Assembly (NCBI GenBank): GCA_956465555.1
Contig: OY101121.1
Span: 892,722 to 956,721 of the forward strand
DNA from: Nitzschia sp. pyKryTriq1
Taxonomy: Eukaryota; Bacillariophyta; Bacillariophyceae; Bacillariales; Bacillariaceae
Reading direction: 5' to 3'
Length of the DNA: 64,000 nt
The notes beneath the pieces are model-generated. The model saw only the letters and a list, made by a program, of their open reading frames with translations. It was not told where the DNA came from and did no database searches. The stretch's first letter is position 1. Each line of letters begins with the position of its first letter. The position numbers and the translations under genes were made by a program. Shown here in pieces: positions 52,192 through 64,000 of the stretch.

Positions 52192-54750
52192 CTAGTGGAA
52201 CGTCGTTCGAGCGATGACTTCTTTGACAGAATCAGAGTCCAGCGTTTTCCGCTTTGACGTTGGAGTAGTTAATTTGGACCACAGATTCGCAATCGAGCTC
52301 GCCGGCTCACTAACTGTTGAGTAGTGGTCGTCATCGTCGTCCTTCCTTACCATCGCCATCTGCGCCGCCGATGGCCCTCCTTTTGGCATAAATTGCGAAG
52401 CATTGGATTCGGAGACGTGAGTACCAACGTCACTCGGGCCGTCTAAATCCTCGTACCTGGCGCGCCAGGTCACCAGTTGAGATTTCAAATCAGCAACCTC
52501 GTCCTCCAGATTACAATTCACAGACTTCCAATGATCTATGTCTTCTTCGAGTAATTGATTTCGGCGTTGGGATCCCTCCAATTTACTTTTCATTACCAAG
52601 AAATCTCCTTTGAGTGTATCGATTTCTCTCAGCAATGCATCCTTATCTCCCATTCCGTTCGTCTCGCCAGCATTTCCGCGCCTTTCCAATTCCTCTTCTA
52701 GTGAAGCAATTTTCTCATCCTTCTTCGTCATGGCTGCCGACGCGCTATCTTTTTCTTCGTCGAGCTTCTGCTGCAGGTCCACATTGTCCTGTAATAATTT
52801 AGCTATTGTATCATCAGTAGACCCATTTTCGACTTGCATATAAGATGCCATCTTGGCAAGTTTCAATTCTTGTCGCAGACTTTTGATTTCTTCGTCTCGC
52901 TCCTTTGCTTTGTCTCCACCTTCAGCCCTCTCTCTGTTTAATGCCTTGAGGAGCATTCGATTATCTTGCTCCAACTGCTCAATTTCACGTCGTGGTTGGC
53001 TTTCTTTGACCATGGCCTCACGTTCCTCTCTGAGCTTCCGTTCCCTCTTTTCTAATTCCATTTCACGCTCCTCCAACCGACGCTCCATTCGCTCCTGTCG
53101 TTTTTCATCGAAATCCTTCTCTTTCTGCAGCGCATTCGTTTCGACGGCCGAAGAATCTGCGAGAACTCTTCCCATATCTCCAAGTTTTGCTTCCATGTCA
53201 AAAATTTCTTCATTCGCCCGTCGCAATTCTTCTTCCAAATCATCGACTTTGTCCAGTTGACTCTCGACAGCCTTCTCGAGCGCCTGGATCTTTCGATCGG
53301 ATTCGTCAATAATCACGTCACGCTCTCGCAACTCTGCCCGGAGTTCTCGACGTTCCGTTTGGCTGCGCTGTAGCTCTAGTTTTTCTTCGCGTAGCTCTTT
53401 GCGTAACTTGGCGGCTTCAGATTGAGCAGCAAACTGAGCCTTGAGGTTCTCTTCGTTTAACTCGACTATCTTCTTATTTAGCCTTGCCACTTCCTCTTCC
53501 AAATCGGCCGTGGCGAGTGCTGCAGACTCCTGAAGCTTCTCACGGACAGTTCTTTCAAAAGAATCGTCAAAGCCATTCTCGATCGCCGATGCCTTTTGTT
53601 GTTGACGGGCATTCTCCACTTCAGACAAAGGCTGGCCGTTGTCGGGTTCCAGGAGGTCCAACGATGGGAGATTTGAGGCCTGTTCTGACGCATCGTCTAC
53701 CAATACACTACCGATACGTTTACCAGCACGTCGCGACGAGCGAGCACTTCGTTCGGTGCGGTTGCTTTTCTCCGAATGGTCACTGCCGTAACCCAACTCA
53801 CTTGAAGAGCTGTTTGGTTTGGGGCTCTTGAGTTTCTTTTTGGCGTCCTTTTCCTTTGACTTTTTGGTCACACTCTTTTTGGTTCCGGTGCTCTTGCTAC
53901 TCATTTTCGAGCTTTTCGAGCGTTTCGACGATGAACTTTGCTTGCTTTTCGTGTCCTCCTCGTCGGAAGAAAATCCGCTGTCGGCTTTCTTGACACGTCG
54001 AATTCTGCCTTCGCGATCGACTGTTGTCCGAGATTTTCTTCGACCAGAACTATCCTCTGGCTCTTGCAAAAGCCTTTCCAAAGGCATGGGTATTCCACCT
54101 AAATGTTCGGTTAGAGCATTCACACTTGCCTGTCTCGGTTTTGGGGTTGTCGTCCTGGAGGTACGTCTGCTGGATCCTTCTCTCGGAAGCGGTCCTAATG
54201 AATTGGGTCGTTTTTTCTTCTCCTTGGCTGCTGATCGAGCTTCACGGCTTCTCATGCCTGAATCATCACGGTCCAATGAACCTTTCAACGGGCCGAGTGA
54301 TGATGGTCGCTTCTTCTTTTTCTTTGTCGGGCTGACAGCCATTATGCTATCAGTGACGCTCGTTGCATCACGCCTGGGCCGCGATACGGGACTGCTAGTC
54401 GTTTCTCCGAGGGAGGCTCGTCGAATCTTCTGTTTCGCTCGTGGTGTCTGGGGATCGTCACCTACAACTTCGCTAGACCTGCTGCTGGATTTTCTTGGCC
54501 TGGGCGATTCTTCCACTGGCATAGAGGAGCTTGTGGACAACCTCCTGCTTGGCCGAACTTTGCCTCTCCCCGAGGGAGTCCTCGGAGTTGTCGGTGCATG
54601 GAGAGCCGGTTCAGAATTTACCCTTGGCAACGTCTTCGATTTATCGCTACTAGATGATGGTCTCGCAGAGACTCCTAAATACGCCTTGGCCCCTGACAAC
54701 AAACTCATTCTCCGCTGCTTGGTCCTCGGCGTAATCGGTGGATCTTCCAT
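52192..54750 (-). CDS. Long coiled-coil protein, 852 residues
   Basis: Single exon. Residues 1-390 are basic and Ser/Pro-rich, full of Lys/Arg-Ser patches ('SKQSSSSKRSKSSKMSSKS', 'VSPTKKKKKRPSSLGPLKG') and likely phosphorylated and disordered. Residues about 390-775 form a nearly continuous coiled coil ('LEEEVARLNKKIVELNEEN', 'LREEKLELQRSQTERRELRA', 'LEEELRRANEEIFDMEAKLG'). The tail has 'YSTVSEPASSIANLWSKLTT', an amphipathic end. No motor, kinase or membrane segment is present. It could be a cytoskeletal, Golgi or centrosomal scaffold; no family is recognised. The 379-codon ORF on the opposite strand over the basic half is a shadow of its codon bias. It is convergent with the antiporter, 60 bp apart. 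Confidence 0.85.
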   Translation of the reverse strand: MEDPPITPRTKQRRMSLLSGAKAYLGVSARPSSSSDKSKTLPRVNSEPALHAPTTPRTPSGRGKVRPSRRLSTSSSMPVEESPRPRKSSSRSSEVVGDDPQTPRAKQKIRRASLGETTSSPVSRPRRDATSVTDSIMAVSPTKKKKKRPSSLGPLKGSLDRDDSGMRSREARSAAKEKKKRPNSLGPLPREGSSRRTSRTTTPKPRQASVNALTEHLGGIPMPLERLLQEPEDSSGRRKSRTTVDREGRIRRVKKADSGFSSDEEDTKSKQSSSSKRSKSSKMSSKSTGTKKSVTKKSKEKDAKKKLKSPKPNSSSSELGYGSDHSEKSNRTERSARSSRRAGKRIGSVLVDDASEQASNLPSLDLLEPDNGQPLSEVENARQQQKASAIENGFDDSFERTVREKLQESAALATADLEEEVARLNKKIVELNEENLKAQFAAQSEAAKLRKELREEKLELQRSQTERRELRAELRERDVIIDESDRKIQALEKAVESQLDKVDDLEEELRRANEEIFDMEAKLGDMGRVLADSSAVETNALQKEKDFDEKRQERMERRLEEREMELEKRERKLREEREAMVKESQPRREIEQLEQDNRMLLKALNRERAEGGDKAKERDEEIKSLRQELKLAKMASYMQVENGSTDDTIAKLLQDNVDLQQKLDEEKDSASAAMTKKDEKIASLEEELERRGNAGETNGMGDKDALLREIDTLKGDFLVMKSKLEGSQRRNQLLEEDIDHWKSVNCNLEDEVADLKSQLVTWRARYEDLDGPSDVGTHVSESNASQFMPKGGPSAAQMAMVRKDDDDDHYSTVSEPASSIANLWSKLTTPTSKRKTLDSDSVKEVIARTTFH

Positions 54751-55581
54751 TATCTCGGCGCGAGGGGGCGACGATGACTATGTATTTATGCAACTACTGT
54801 CGAATGCAGTAAAGCCGACAGACAGCACTGGCGACCTACAGTCAGTACCGGCACAGTACACGCTAGCTGCCTTGTTTGTTGCTGATAATGAATCAGAGGC
54901 AGTGGGAACCAATACTGCTGCGGCTACTGCTAATTGTACACTATGTAGCTACGAGTAGAGACTACGAGTACAATACGAGTACTCCTAGTAGATTCTAACA
55001 ACAGAAATGGGGTACGGTACTTGTACAGTTTTACGTTGTTCCAAGAAATCCGGTGTAAAACAAAACACGGGGGCGGGAAAAGACTCTTGATCGTTCTCCG
55101 TCTCACGTCCTTGCGTCTTGATTCGCCGGCCAGCCTTCTCATCAGAAGACTTCATTGTTGCCAGTAAAAGTGCGGCGATGAGTCTTTTCGCAGTCTCGTA
55201 CGTGTACTGGAAGAAAGGGGTCTTCCTTCAATTGCGGCATATTCGTAATTAGCTCCGTGGACCCCTTTGGCGTGAAATTACCACCCCATAATAATATTAT
55301 TATGACTGGACCGGACTACGGTGTACAGTACCAGGTAGTCTACTGGTAGCTATCCTTTTCGTATCATAATGTCTCAAGACTACTCTATTACTATTCGAAC
55401 AGTCTACTCTAAACAGGGGCATATACATACATTGACGTAACCCATCCTGTGTCCAATAGCTACAATTTCTATACAAGTGCCTATTCGTAGTCTGTAGTCT
55501 ACTAGGCATCGAGATCATGAGGATCTGCATCTTGCTTGAAAACATCGCCTTCTACTATCAAATTGTGGTTTCTGTGCTACA
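54751..55581. other. Gene-free stretch with GTAC motifs
   Basis: No gene is seen. Tracts with tacgagtac occur at 54950-55025 and 55310-55345. Confidence 0.45.
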
Positions 55582-58500
55582 CTATTCTTCATCTGCAGTC
55601 AATCTGGCATAGAAGGATAGCGCTCGATCGTCATCATCGCCGTCCTCGTCCTGTCCAGCCATTAGGATTGCTGCCGGAGTCAGCAATGGGAAGGGGGCAA
55701 GATGATTCGATGAATTCAAACCGGACAAGTCCTCTGCCTCATCGAAAGCAATGCCATAGGCTGCCGCGCGTGATTTCCTTTCCGATGCCCAGGGATTCGA
55801 AGTAAGTAAAGCATCTGACGAGCCGGCCAGCAAACTCGACTGAGCTGTGCTCTGTTCGCCTGGTTGCTCGGTAGCCCCTCCATCGTCGAGAATTCCATCA
55901 AGAAAGTCCATGACATCAAAGCCATTATGGCTAGTGTCGTGGTCATTCAGCAACACATCGAGCAATGGGTCACCAACTGACGCCGTAAGGTCCTCGCTCC
56001 TGCCTGATCTCACCGTTTCGGCGGACGTAGGCATCGTACCAATAGGCGGTGAAGGATGGATTCGAAAGCCAACATTACCTCCCTCTGCTACCGGTGTTAC
56101 TGCGGGTGTTTCACTTAAGCCTGCTCCGAAGAGTAGATCGCTTGTGGGAGTGTTGACTTGTTGGGAAAATGGCAACGGTGGAGAAGTCGAGGTACCTGCC
56201 ATGTTCATGTCCGAGTTCAGGGCAGCCGTCAGCATATCTCCCAGTGATACAGACTCGGCAGCTCCGGTATTGATGTGCAACGCTACATCAGCAGTGGACG
56301 AGTCGGTGGCACTCGGCATTCCACCACGTTTGAAACCTGGTGGAGGAGCAAGACCAGGAGGAGGCGACACGCCAGCAGGGAGGATAGAATTCTTCGACTG
56401 CTCTCTGGTTTTCCTGCTGTCCGACCCTTTCTTGTCGCGCTTGCTCTTTCCCACATCTTGCTCCTTTCTTGGCTCCGATTGTTGACCCAACTTTTTGTCT
56501 TTCCCCCTGAGTGTCGTCGTCTTCTCATTGGCAGCTGCAGGTCCCTTACCCCAAGCTTCTTTATGCGAAGGCTGTCTGGGTGATTCCTTTTCAGGAGCAC
56601 TTTCAGTTGTCTTTTCAATCGCCCTGACAACCTTCTTTCCCTTTTGTTTGCGTGGTGAGATGGCGGCCTCTTGGCTGACTCGTGCGCTACCAGTAGGACC
56701 CAAAGCTTGCCCTTTATTTTGCGTTTGGGGCTCGTTTTTGTCTTTCCTTGTACTCTTCCTCCGGTTGTTCGTGGAGGATGACTCGGAACTATTGATGCTC
56801 GTACTGGGCGATCCAACAATCTGCATTTCATTGGCAGGTTGTCTCGGACTGGATTTCTTCCCGTTCTCTTGATTGGCGTCACCGTGTTTAGCAGCCTCCT
56901 CTCTCTTTCTTGATGGTTGGGTCCAATTTTCGATTGACGTGGCGATAGCTTCTGGGGTATTATGACCAGCTCCATGGACATCGTCTGGGGCCTTGAGCTC
57001 TGGAACTTCGTTCGCTGCGTCCGTTTCGTTTAGAGAAGTTTCCTCCTCTTCGTCTTCGTCTTGAGTTTCGATCTCGGTGGACATCTCAACCTCGTCAGAC
57101 TCGGAATCACTATCACGCTCATCTACCATCTCGGAAGTTAGACCCGATCCATTTCTGCCGCTTCTCTCTTCAAAAAGTGTAGCAGTAGCCTTTGCAACGG
57201 CACTTGCCCGAATCGATTTGTCGCTTATGATCCCCCTTGCGAAAGCAACTCGCCAGCCTAGCCCGGCTGGGATCAGACTACGGCCCCGATCTCCTTGCTC
57301 AGAAGAAAATGTTTGAAAAAGCGCATCGCTGAGAGTGCGCACTCTCTCCGCTCCGCCTCCTTCTTTCCCTGTCCGTTGTCGCGACACGCCACCCGTTGCT
57401 GCACCCGCGCGGTCTCTAACAAAGGCACCCGCATTTGCAAGGGATGGAGGGGGCAAACCTCCTTTCGCCCTGTAGCGCCCTGCGACCACTTGCCTGATCT
57501 GCTCTCGTCCTAGTGTCTGCAGTTCCGGGGAAGTCGGATCGGCTCTTGCCAGACACCGGAAGGTAGCATTCCAAATGCTTTGCTGAGAAGGACGCTTCTT
57601 CTCCGCAGCATGCTTTGCCTCGTCTCTATGCGGATTGCGTGCTTTCGAAATGGATCGTTCCAAGGCTTGACGTCGAACCTTTCCAAGAAATGCAATGAGG
57701 GAAGAAGAGAGAGCGACCATCGTACTGAAAACGAAAAACTGAATAGATCTTGCAATCCAGAGACCACTTCCCGATTTCCTTCCTCTGGATAGCTTCCTTT
57801 TCCTTGTCGCATTGAATCCAGCTTTTGCTTCGGGAATGGACTCTACAACGATGAAATCACCGCCCCAAAAATTCACTGGTGAACACCTTGAAAACTGGAC
57901 CGGATCCATCGTGTATCCCACCACAAGATCGACCTTCTTGTTTTGTACGAGGCTACTCCGCCCACTGCGTCCATCAGGTATTGCTTGGTTGACATTTGAC
58001 GCTTGCAAGTTTTGACGTGTATGGGTATCCCCCGCGAACTCAACGTTCAGGGATACAAATTCTTCTCGTTTTCTGCAATCCGCGGCATGTTCAACATGAA
58101 TGGAACGGCTTTGGCCCGGTCTCAACTCGAAACCGGCATGCATATTTTCCACGATTTCGCCATCAACCTTGAACGTTGCGCGTGTTGATTCCCAGCAATC
58201 GAGGAGGCGGAAGCTTCCGCTGCGACAAGATTCAGTCGAAGCTCGATTCGTATTCCTGGACTTCTCCATTTTCTTGCTAGTATCTGAGAGGAACACCGAT
58301 TTTACGACAACCGATACGTCGCCACCGTTGTGCAGAAAGACTTGCTTGATGACAGGTGTAACTTTCTTCGATCCATTCGCGTCCCAGTCTCCGCTACCGG
58401 AGAAAACCAGAGTATCACGACCATTGCGCATTTCGATGTCGCCAAACGCATCGTCATCATTGCGTGGGGGCGGGTCAAGAAAATAGAGATGTTCCCATTG

Positions 58501-61500
58501 GCCTCGACCTCTGAGCTCAACTCTTTCGATTCCAGTGAGCGAATTTTCCAGGAAAATCATCGACGAGAAATACTCCGCGTCACAGAGATCTCCAATTTCG
58601 TCGCCCCAGTAGCTCGCATCACTTTGCTTGACAACACTACAGCCAAGGGCCAGAGATCGACCGGGTGGACGAAAAAGTATCGGGCCAATTTCACCAGTGC
58701 CAAAGGGGGGGATAATGATTTCGTCGAGGGAAGAATGGGGGATCGCAAACGCCTGTGGGCCAGCACTTCCTGGAATAGGCCGCCCTCCGGCGTAAATGAA
58801 CGGCTCGGCAGTCGAGAGTTCATTCAATTGTGGCAAAGCCGAGCGTTGTCGTCCGATTAGCGTTGTCGATGCGGTGGCCGCTGCTCCTATGGTGCTGAAT
58901 TGCTTTAGATCGTATGAACTCTCGCTCACTTTCGCATCTTCGCGGACTCCACATCGAGCTCCACAGCCTAAAAGGAAAGCAGATATGGAATGAAGGGAAG
59001 GGCTCACGAGGCTGACATGAGCTCCCGCACCCGCCTTGATGGATATGTTGTGGTGAGATTGCATGACGTCGCCTTTGTCGTCTACAAGGACGAAGGCGCC
59101 TCCACCGTTCCACCAGAGGTGGTGAACGTCTGGCTCGTTGACGTGCCGTCCACTTGCACTCTGAACGTACGGTGAATCGATCCCTTGCATAAAGCTATCC
59201 TTGAGTTTTTCTTGGGGGGTCGTGGATTCTGCCTTGGCAGTCAAAGGAGCTGCCGAGAGTCGCACTCTAACAGGGACAGACGTAGGATTTCTCAGAGGGA
59301 TTTTCATCGAGACGACATTGCCGACAAGAGTGGCCGGAAAATTCATAAAAGATGCGACTTGAGTAAAAGGAGAATGAACATCGTCTTGGCTGGAAAACAA
59401 TTTGGGCGCTGATAGTGTACTTTGAATTTCCAAGTCTTGCATCGATAGAGATAAGCTCTGATATTCAGCAGTATTTTTATCTTTCCCTTTCACTTTGTCC
59501 GGTGTAGCTGCTTTGTATTGAATAGTGGCTCGCAGGTTCGAGCTTACATCAGTGAGCCCAATTCCATCAGCTATATGCCAAGCAGTCCATGCTTCAGCAT
59601 GAGTATCCAACGCAGAAGAGTCAATGTAACCGTCAGACCTTTTTCTCCCCGATTTTATAGCAAAGGTACCTCTTGGTTGAACGTAGAATGCACGATCGAT
59701 GGCAGTACTATTGGCCTCGCTGGCGGCAAAAGAGTCTTTCATTTCAAATTTGTCCCTCGAATCGCGGATGGCTTTTTCGAACGCTTGGATGGTGGTCCGC
59801 ACACTACGAGTCATCGAAATGTCAATTTTTGAGGAGACGGGTGCGGAACCACAGCCTGGTGGCTGCAACTCGTGTCTGTTCGACAGCCAGTTGATAACAC
59901 ACTGGAAAAACGATGGGTAGGCCGGAGTATCACCTTTGTCTGGAAGACAAAATGCGGAACCTTGGACAACCCCGATCCGAGTCCCCTCGCCTATCGGAAC
60001 ATCGATACCATCGGATGAATTTTGAAGCGTAACATGGAACCATGGGTTACAACTCTCAACCTCAAGAAGTCGTATGTCACGTGAGAAAGAGGAGCTGATC
60101 AGGAGAGGTATTCCTGGTCCCGCTGGATTTCCATGGAAATCGTTTACATCGTTAGATTCTGTGTGAGAGTCAGAAAGGAGAATCCCATTGCCCCTTTGCC
60201 AGCGCCACTGCAGCTCGAGTGGAACGCTGATAATATTTCCTTTGGCGGGCGGGATCTCAGAAGGTTCCTCGGGTAACATATCTGAAGACCTTTCAGTCTT
60301 CCACAGGTGTAATTGACCTTGCAAAGCCTCAAATGTGGCGAAGACTGGTATAGTTTGACCAAAATTTGAGGAAAGTATAAGTCCTGTTGCAAGCAACTGA
60401 CTGATGTCACTCTCGAGAAAGGTAAGGGGGGGAGACCTCAGTTTGATCTCAAAGCGAACCGTTCCTCCGGGAGGAATTTTTATTTGGTGGGGTTCAGCCA
60501 CGCTGGATTCGCGATCAGAGCACACGTTCAGGGGGCGCAACAGCTTCTTATCGTCTGATATCATCATGGGCCCGGAAAGAGGTGGTTGCTTGGATCGTCT
60601 GGGTCCGTCCACGAATGATTCGTACTCTGGGGGGAGGATCGAACTAGCGCAATCTCCTAGGCGGCTTCGTGTTGAGGAATCCGCATATTGACTCCGATGA
60701 AATTCAGCGTAAGAGTGCCATTTGTAGAGATATCGTAGACTGGGTTGCTTCTCCACAGCTTCTTTGCTCATGTATACTGCGTCCCGAAATGGAAAGCGTT
60801 GGGACAGCGATAAAGCTTGGGCATCTGAAAGAAGGAATTGACGAAGACCGAGAACTGGATGCCCCTCAAAGCTTCCTTCTTTCAACACGGCATGGCCCGA
60901 TTTCCTCGTAATGTTACCTTCTTTCGGGAGAAAGTCGAAGATATTGCTGCTGTCTCCAAGCCCATGGCCACCATCTCTTCCCAACTCAATAGACATACCC
61001 TCTACTTCACCCACGTCAACTGTCAAGGTCACTGGAATGGGGTTATGATTTGTAAAAATAAGAGGTGCCTTTGAAATTTCTCCGTGCTCGATGGCCCCAA
61101 TTCTCACCAGAATAGGCTGTACTTTCAAGAGATCCGCATCGTCAGGCGAATCGAGTAAATTCCGAATATATTTCGAAAGCAGCTGTGAGTCGCTCTGACC
61201 CCTCTTGTCTCGCATTGAGTCCAAAAAAGTTTGCCCAACTGAAGAGGATCGAAACCAACCCAAAAGCTTTTCATAACCAACAAAAACCGAGTCACGATCG
61301 TTCATTCGTCCGATAGTTTCAACCTCTCCAACATAATCATCGCCTGCTTGCCGTGTGCCCACCCGTGAGGGGGAAGTTATCTCGAGTTCGGCAGGGAAAA
61401 CAATGAGAGGAATTCGATGGATCCCGGTATCTGCTGGGCTTGTCACAATGTTCAGAAAGCACGTCGTGGGTAAAGTACTTTCCTGGACACTCGTTCGCCT

Positions 61501-63906
61501 ATCTCTCTCTTTTCGAATGTCGAATTTGTATTGCAGAGCAAGAAATCCCAGGTTTTCGAAATCGGGGTAGTTCTTGCCGGGTTCAAATGGTCTCGCTCGA
61601 GACACGTTAAAGCGCCCACAAGGGCTATCTGTGCCGTCGATTGGTAAGTTATTTTCGTCAACGATCTCGGCCGACTCGAGTTTGAGAGGGACCTCCATAT
61701 TTGTCATTATACGCAGGTCATGGCCAATCTGACGAGTATCCATGTACTTTTGCGTCGGTAGGGGTGATTCCGAGTCTTCCAGAGCGTCAAATCGGGTCAA
61801 GGGAAAGAAAAGGTTTGATACTGCACGTCCTGAACGATCCCAACCTTGGGCTGCAAAGATTTGCGGATAGGGATGAGTGGATCGTTCGAGAGTTACCTCC
61901 ACCCTTCCATTCAGAACCGCTATTTTTAACGGAATCTCGAGAGTCACATGAATGTCGCGATAGGGATCCCGAATCATCTCCTCTTTCCACTCGTCATATT
62001 CAAGTTCGGTATCCATGGTTCCCCTGACAATGATTGACCCCCGGAATTGCGAAGACTGTTCATTCCAGAATGTATCTGTAAGATCCGGATTGGTCTGACA
62101 GGTAATCAAGATCGCATCCTCGATGGAACCCGCAGCAGGAAGCTCCCCAGAGTTTTCTCCCTCGCCTTGTGTAATATTTAGCTGCAACCCCAGGCGCTTC
62201 AAATCTTTAACCGTGTTCTTATTCTCTCGTCCGTCGAACGATGCTGAAACTCTCATGATACGGATTGGAACTGGGGATTTATTTTGCAAGGCGATGCTTG
62301 CCGAAGCGGGCGGACTTGCAGAGGATAAAAATCGAAAATTCAGTTCATCTGGCGTTGCTTTCAGAAGTGAACTGGATGGTTCCGGAGGCAAGGTCTCAGC
62401 CAAAGTGCTAACTGGTGCCACTGGTTCAATCTTGCCGGAGGGTTTCGGTGTGTCTTTCTCAACGAATCGCTCAAGCGAAATGAACAATGTCTCGATATCA
62501 GTTCGGATCTGTAGAAACCCGAGGCTTTGTTCGGGATTCCCAGAGTCTATCCAGTTCGACATTTCTTCCAGGTAACTACCCGCAATCGGATCTTCGTCAA
62601 CTCCATTGGGTGCTGTACACACTGTCGCTATGTAGTTGTCCACCGAGTCAGCTGGAACGTACATCGGTCCTTCCTCTGTCCACTCTCGAACCACTTGGGA
62701 CGGGTGCTGCGGGATCACCAACAAGTCAGGGGCCAAGAGTAGTTTGGCAGGATCAAATTCAACGCTCATCAGGTCGGGACGTGATACCAGAATCTCGGAA
62801 ACCTCCAAATCCATCTCCAAGGAAGGGTTGTTGACATAAATATCGTAACAGTCTTTTGCAGGGTCTGCTCGTCTCGAGAGGCGGGTCCTGACGCTCTTGT
62901 TGGTTTGTTGGTGGTAAAAAGTGACAGAATTCAGAAACACGGTACCATCCGAATCGATGCCCGACGAGGCTGCCGGCGTAGCGTTGCTGCTGCTCTCAGG
63001 GCGGTTATTATTTGCTTTTTCAGATTCAGTTGGGGGTCTCGAATGATGAAATCGAATAACATCAGGAATGGCGTAAGGATTTTGGCGCACACTGCTGGCG
63101 GAGATTGGCACTTGAAGTACCCCCCGAGATGAGTCGACCACAATGCTAGTCCTCACTTCGAATTCATCCCCAGCCGGTAACGAAGATGCCTCCAGATTGC
63201 TTCGTCTCCTCGATAGTGGAGAACCAGGTTCGTATAAACTTTTGTGCTTATCAAAGGATGCCATTACAGTGCCTCCCACCAAATCAATCAAGTCCGCTCT
63301 CGACGCCGAAGTGATCACTGGAAGTGATGATGCCTCACTCGATACAATGTAATTGTCGTGTGCCAAGTCCGGATATCGTGGAAGAAATGTCACAGGTACA
63401 ATCGCCACCTGACCAGGACCCAGAGATAAACTTCCCGATGGAAGACGAGAAACATGGAGCTGCTGAGGAATATTTTCCCAACTTGAGTTTGCAATCTCTC
63501 CAGATACAGATCGAATCAAAATCGTCTCCTCTGGCGCCGTTTGAATAGAGTGAATCATAATGTTTTCAGTGGTATGCTGTATTGAGGTAGTAAAAGAGGG
63601 GCAAGGGAGATTAGAAATCAATCAAACAATCATATCCAAGGAAATGGTTCATCTGTCTATCATCGGAGACTTCCGACTTCAGGGATTCATATGCTAAATA
63701 ATTCGACGAGAAAAACTCACCGTATTTAAGAGTTCAATCTGGCTGAAAGTGTGGTGACAGGACGAGACTCCTCTCAAGGTGTCCTTGCGAATGGAAACTC
63801 TCAATCGAACATTGTCGCTTCCGCTACGATCCTTGGCCAGCACGGTGAGTGCTAAACCGAAGTAGCACAACACCAGCGGCCAGGCAAGCAGCCTGAAACG
63901 CTTCAT
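55582..63906 (-). CDS. Giant TMEM131-like membrane protein
   Basis: Exons 63721-63906 (62 codons) and 55582-63576, with a 144-bp intron, encode 2726 residues. Exon 1 supplies the signal peptide 'MKRFRLLAWPLVLCYFGLAL' and 'TVLAKD'; the spliced text continues 'QIELLNT|HTTENIMIHSIQ'. The first about 2000 residues are luminal beta-sandwich-like sequence with recurring motifs of the TMEM131 family: 'GPGQVAIVPVTFLPRYPDLA', 'FRFLSSASPPASASIALQNK', 'IPPGGTVRFEIKLRSPPLTF', and 'IIPPFGTGEIGPILFRPPGR'. One membrane helix ('IQFFVFSTMVALSSSLIAFLG') lies near residues 2003-2027. The 700-residue cytosolic tail is Ser/Lys-rich with 'ILPAGVSPPPGLAPPPGFKR' and 'WASERKSRAAAYGIAFDEAE'. Animal TMEM131 binds cargo in the ER and TRAPP outside, aiding secretion of large proteins. 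Here the cargo is unknown. The ATG at 63906 was chosen because it opens the signal peptide. Confidence 0.85.
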
Positions 63907-64000
63907 CTTGATGGTTTTTAAATGATGCCGCAAATGTGCGGGCAAAAACAAGGACTAATTACCCGTAGACTAGATTTTCTACTTGCGCGGCTGGGACCTT
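63907..64000. other. Right edge, upstream of the TMEM131-like gene
   Basis: Only 94 bases remain upstream of the chosen start. An in-frame upstream ATG at 63951 would add 15 residues before the signal peptide. Nothing else can be said. Confidence 0.4.

Noticed and set aside
53819-54958. A 379-codon plus-strand ORF
   Set aside because: It lies antisense to the basic, Ser/Lys-rich half of the coiled-coil protein, whose codon bias keeps the opposite frame open. Its own product is a Ser/Leu/Phe-rich string without domains.

Overview
The window reads as nuclear DNA of a diatom, or a close stramenopile with a complex plastid; a pennate diatom is my best guess. Genes carry short GT-AG introns (mostly 68-190 nt). 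Several proteins begin with an ER signal followed at once by an ASAFAP-like 'SAF', 'GF' or 'SAF-T' motif, the entry signal for secondary plastids. One small-gene-rich region also holds a diatom-style single-pass LRR protein. No rRNA, tRNA, CRISPR array, intact transposon or prokaryotic operon was recognised. I assigned 21 protein-coding gene models and one probable pseudogene, and rebuilt exon-intron structure where an ORF alone was not the gene.

Layout: 1-692 is the 5' part of a glutaredoxin-DUF4395 protein running off the left edge. 2581-7187 is a seven-exon gene joining a long WD40 array to a six-helix cation-channel domain. 7269-12248 is a tandem pair of glutamine:fructose-6-phosphate aminotransferases (GFAT), both with organelle-type N-terminal extensions. 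12979-18233 holds a hypothetical protein, a membrane-anchored glycosyltransferase-like protein and a disordered protein with a zinc-ribbon tail. 18412-20095 holds two plastid-targeted proteins, YggT and a thylakoid-lumen DUF1499. 20601-21301 has two overlapping frames, probably one small membrane protein. 21790-25374 holds a RING/RanBP2 ubiquitin ligase and a fucosyltransferase-like membrane protein. 25995-28474 holds a plastid PPR protein and a small unknown. 30719-34459 holds the LRR membrane protein and an SPX protein, with a cyclic-nucleotide-dependent kinase fragment just beyond. 36627-39099 is holocytochrome c synthase with an unusual CHCH tail, convergent with a plastid SLOG/DprA-like protein. 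41005-46949 holds a tandem CCCH zinc-finger protein and a cullin-3. 47705-54750 holds a small acidic protein, a CPA2-type cation/proton antiporter and a coiled-coil protein. 55582-63906 encodes a giant TMEM131-like protein.

The genes do not form one pathway. Themes that recur are organelle biology (four plastid proteins, mitochondrial heme attachment, two GFATs with presequences), ubiquitin ligation (RING, CUL3) and membrane transport or sensing (WD40-channel, antiporter, SPX, LRR). Genes are packed as convergent pairs with 60-195 bp between stops, while 5' gaps are long and filled with GTAC/CTAG palindrome-rich DNA.

The observations most worth following are the WD40-channel fusion, the GFAT pair with a changed residue beside the nucleophile in one copy, the CHCH domain on the heme lyase, the broken kinase fragment, and the GTAC palindromic islands.
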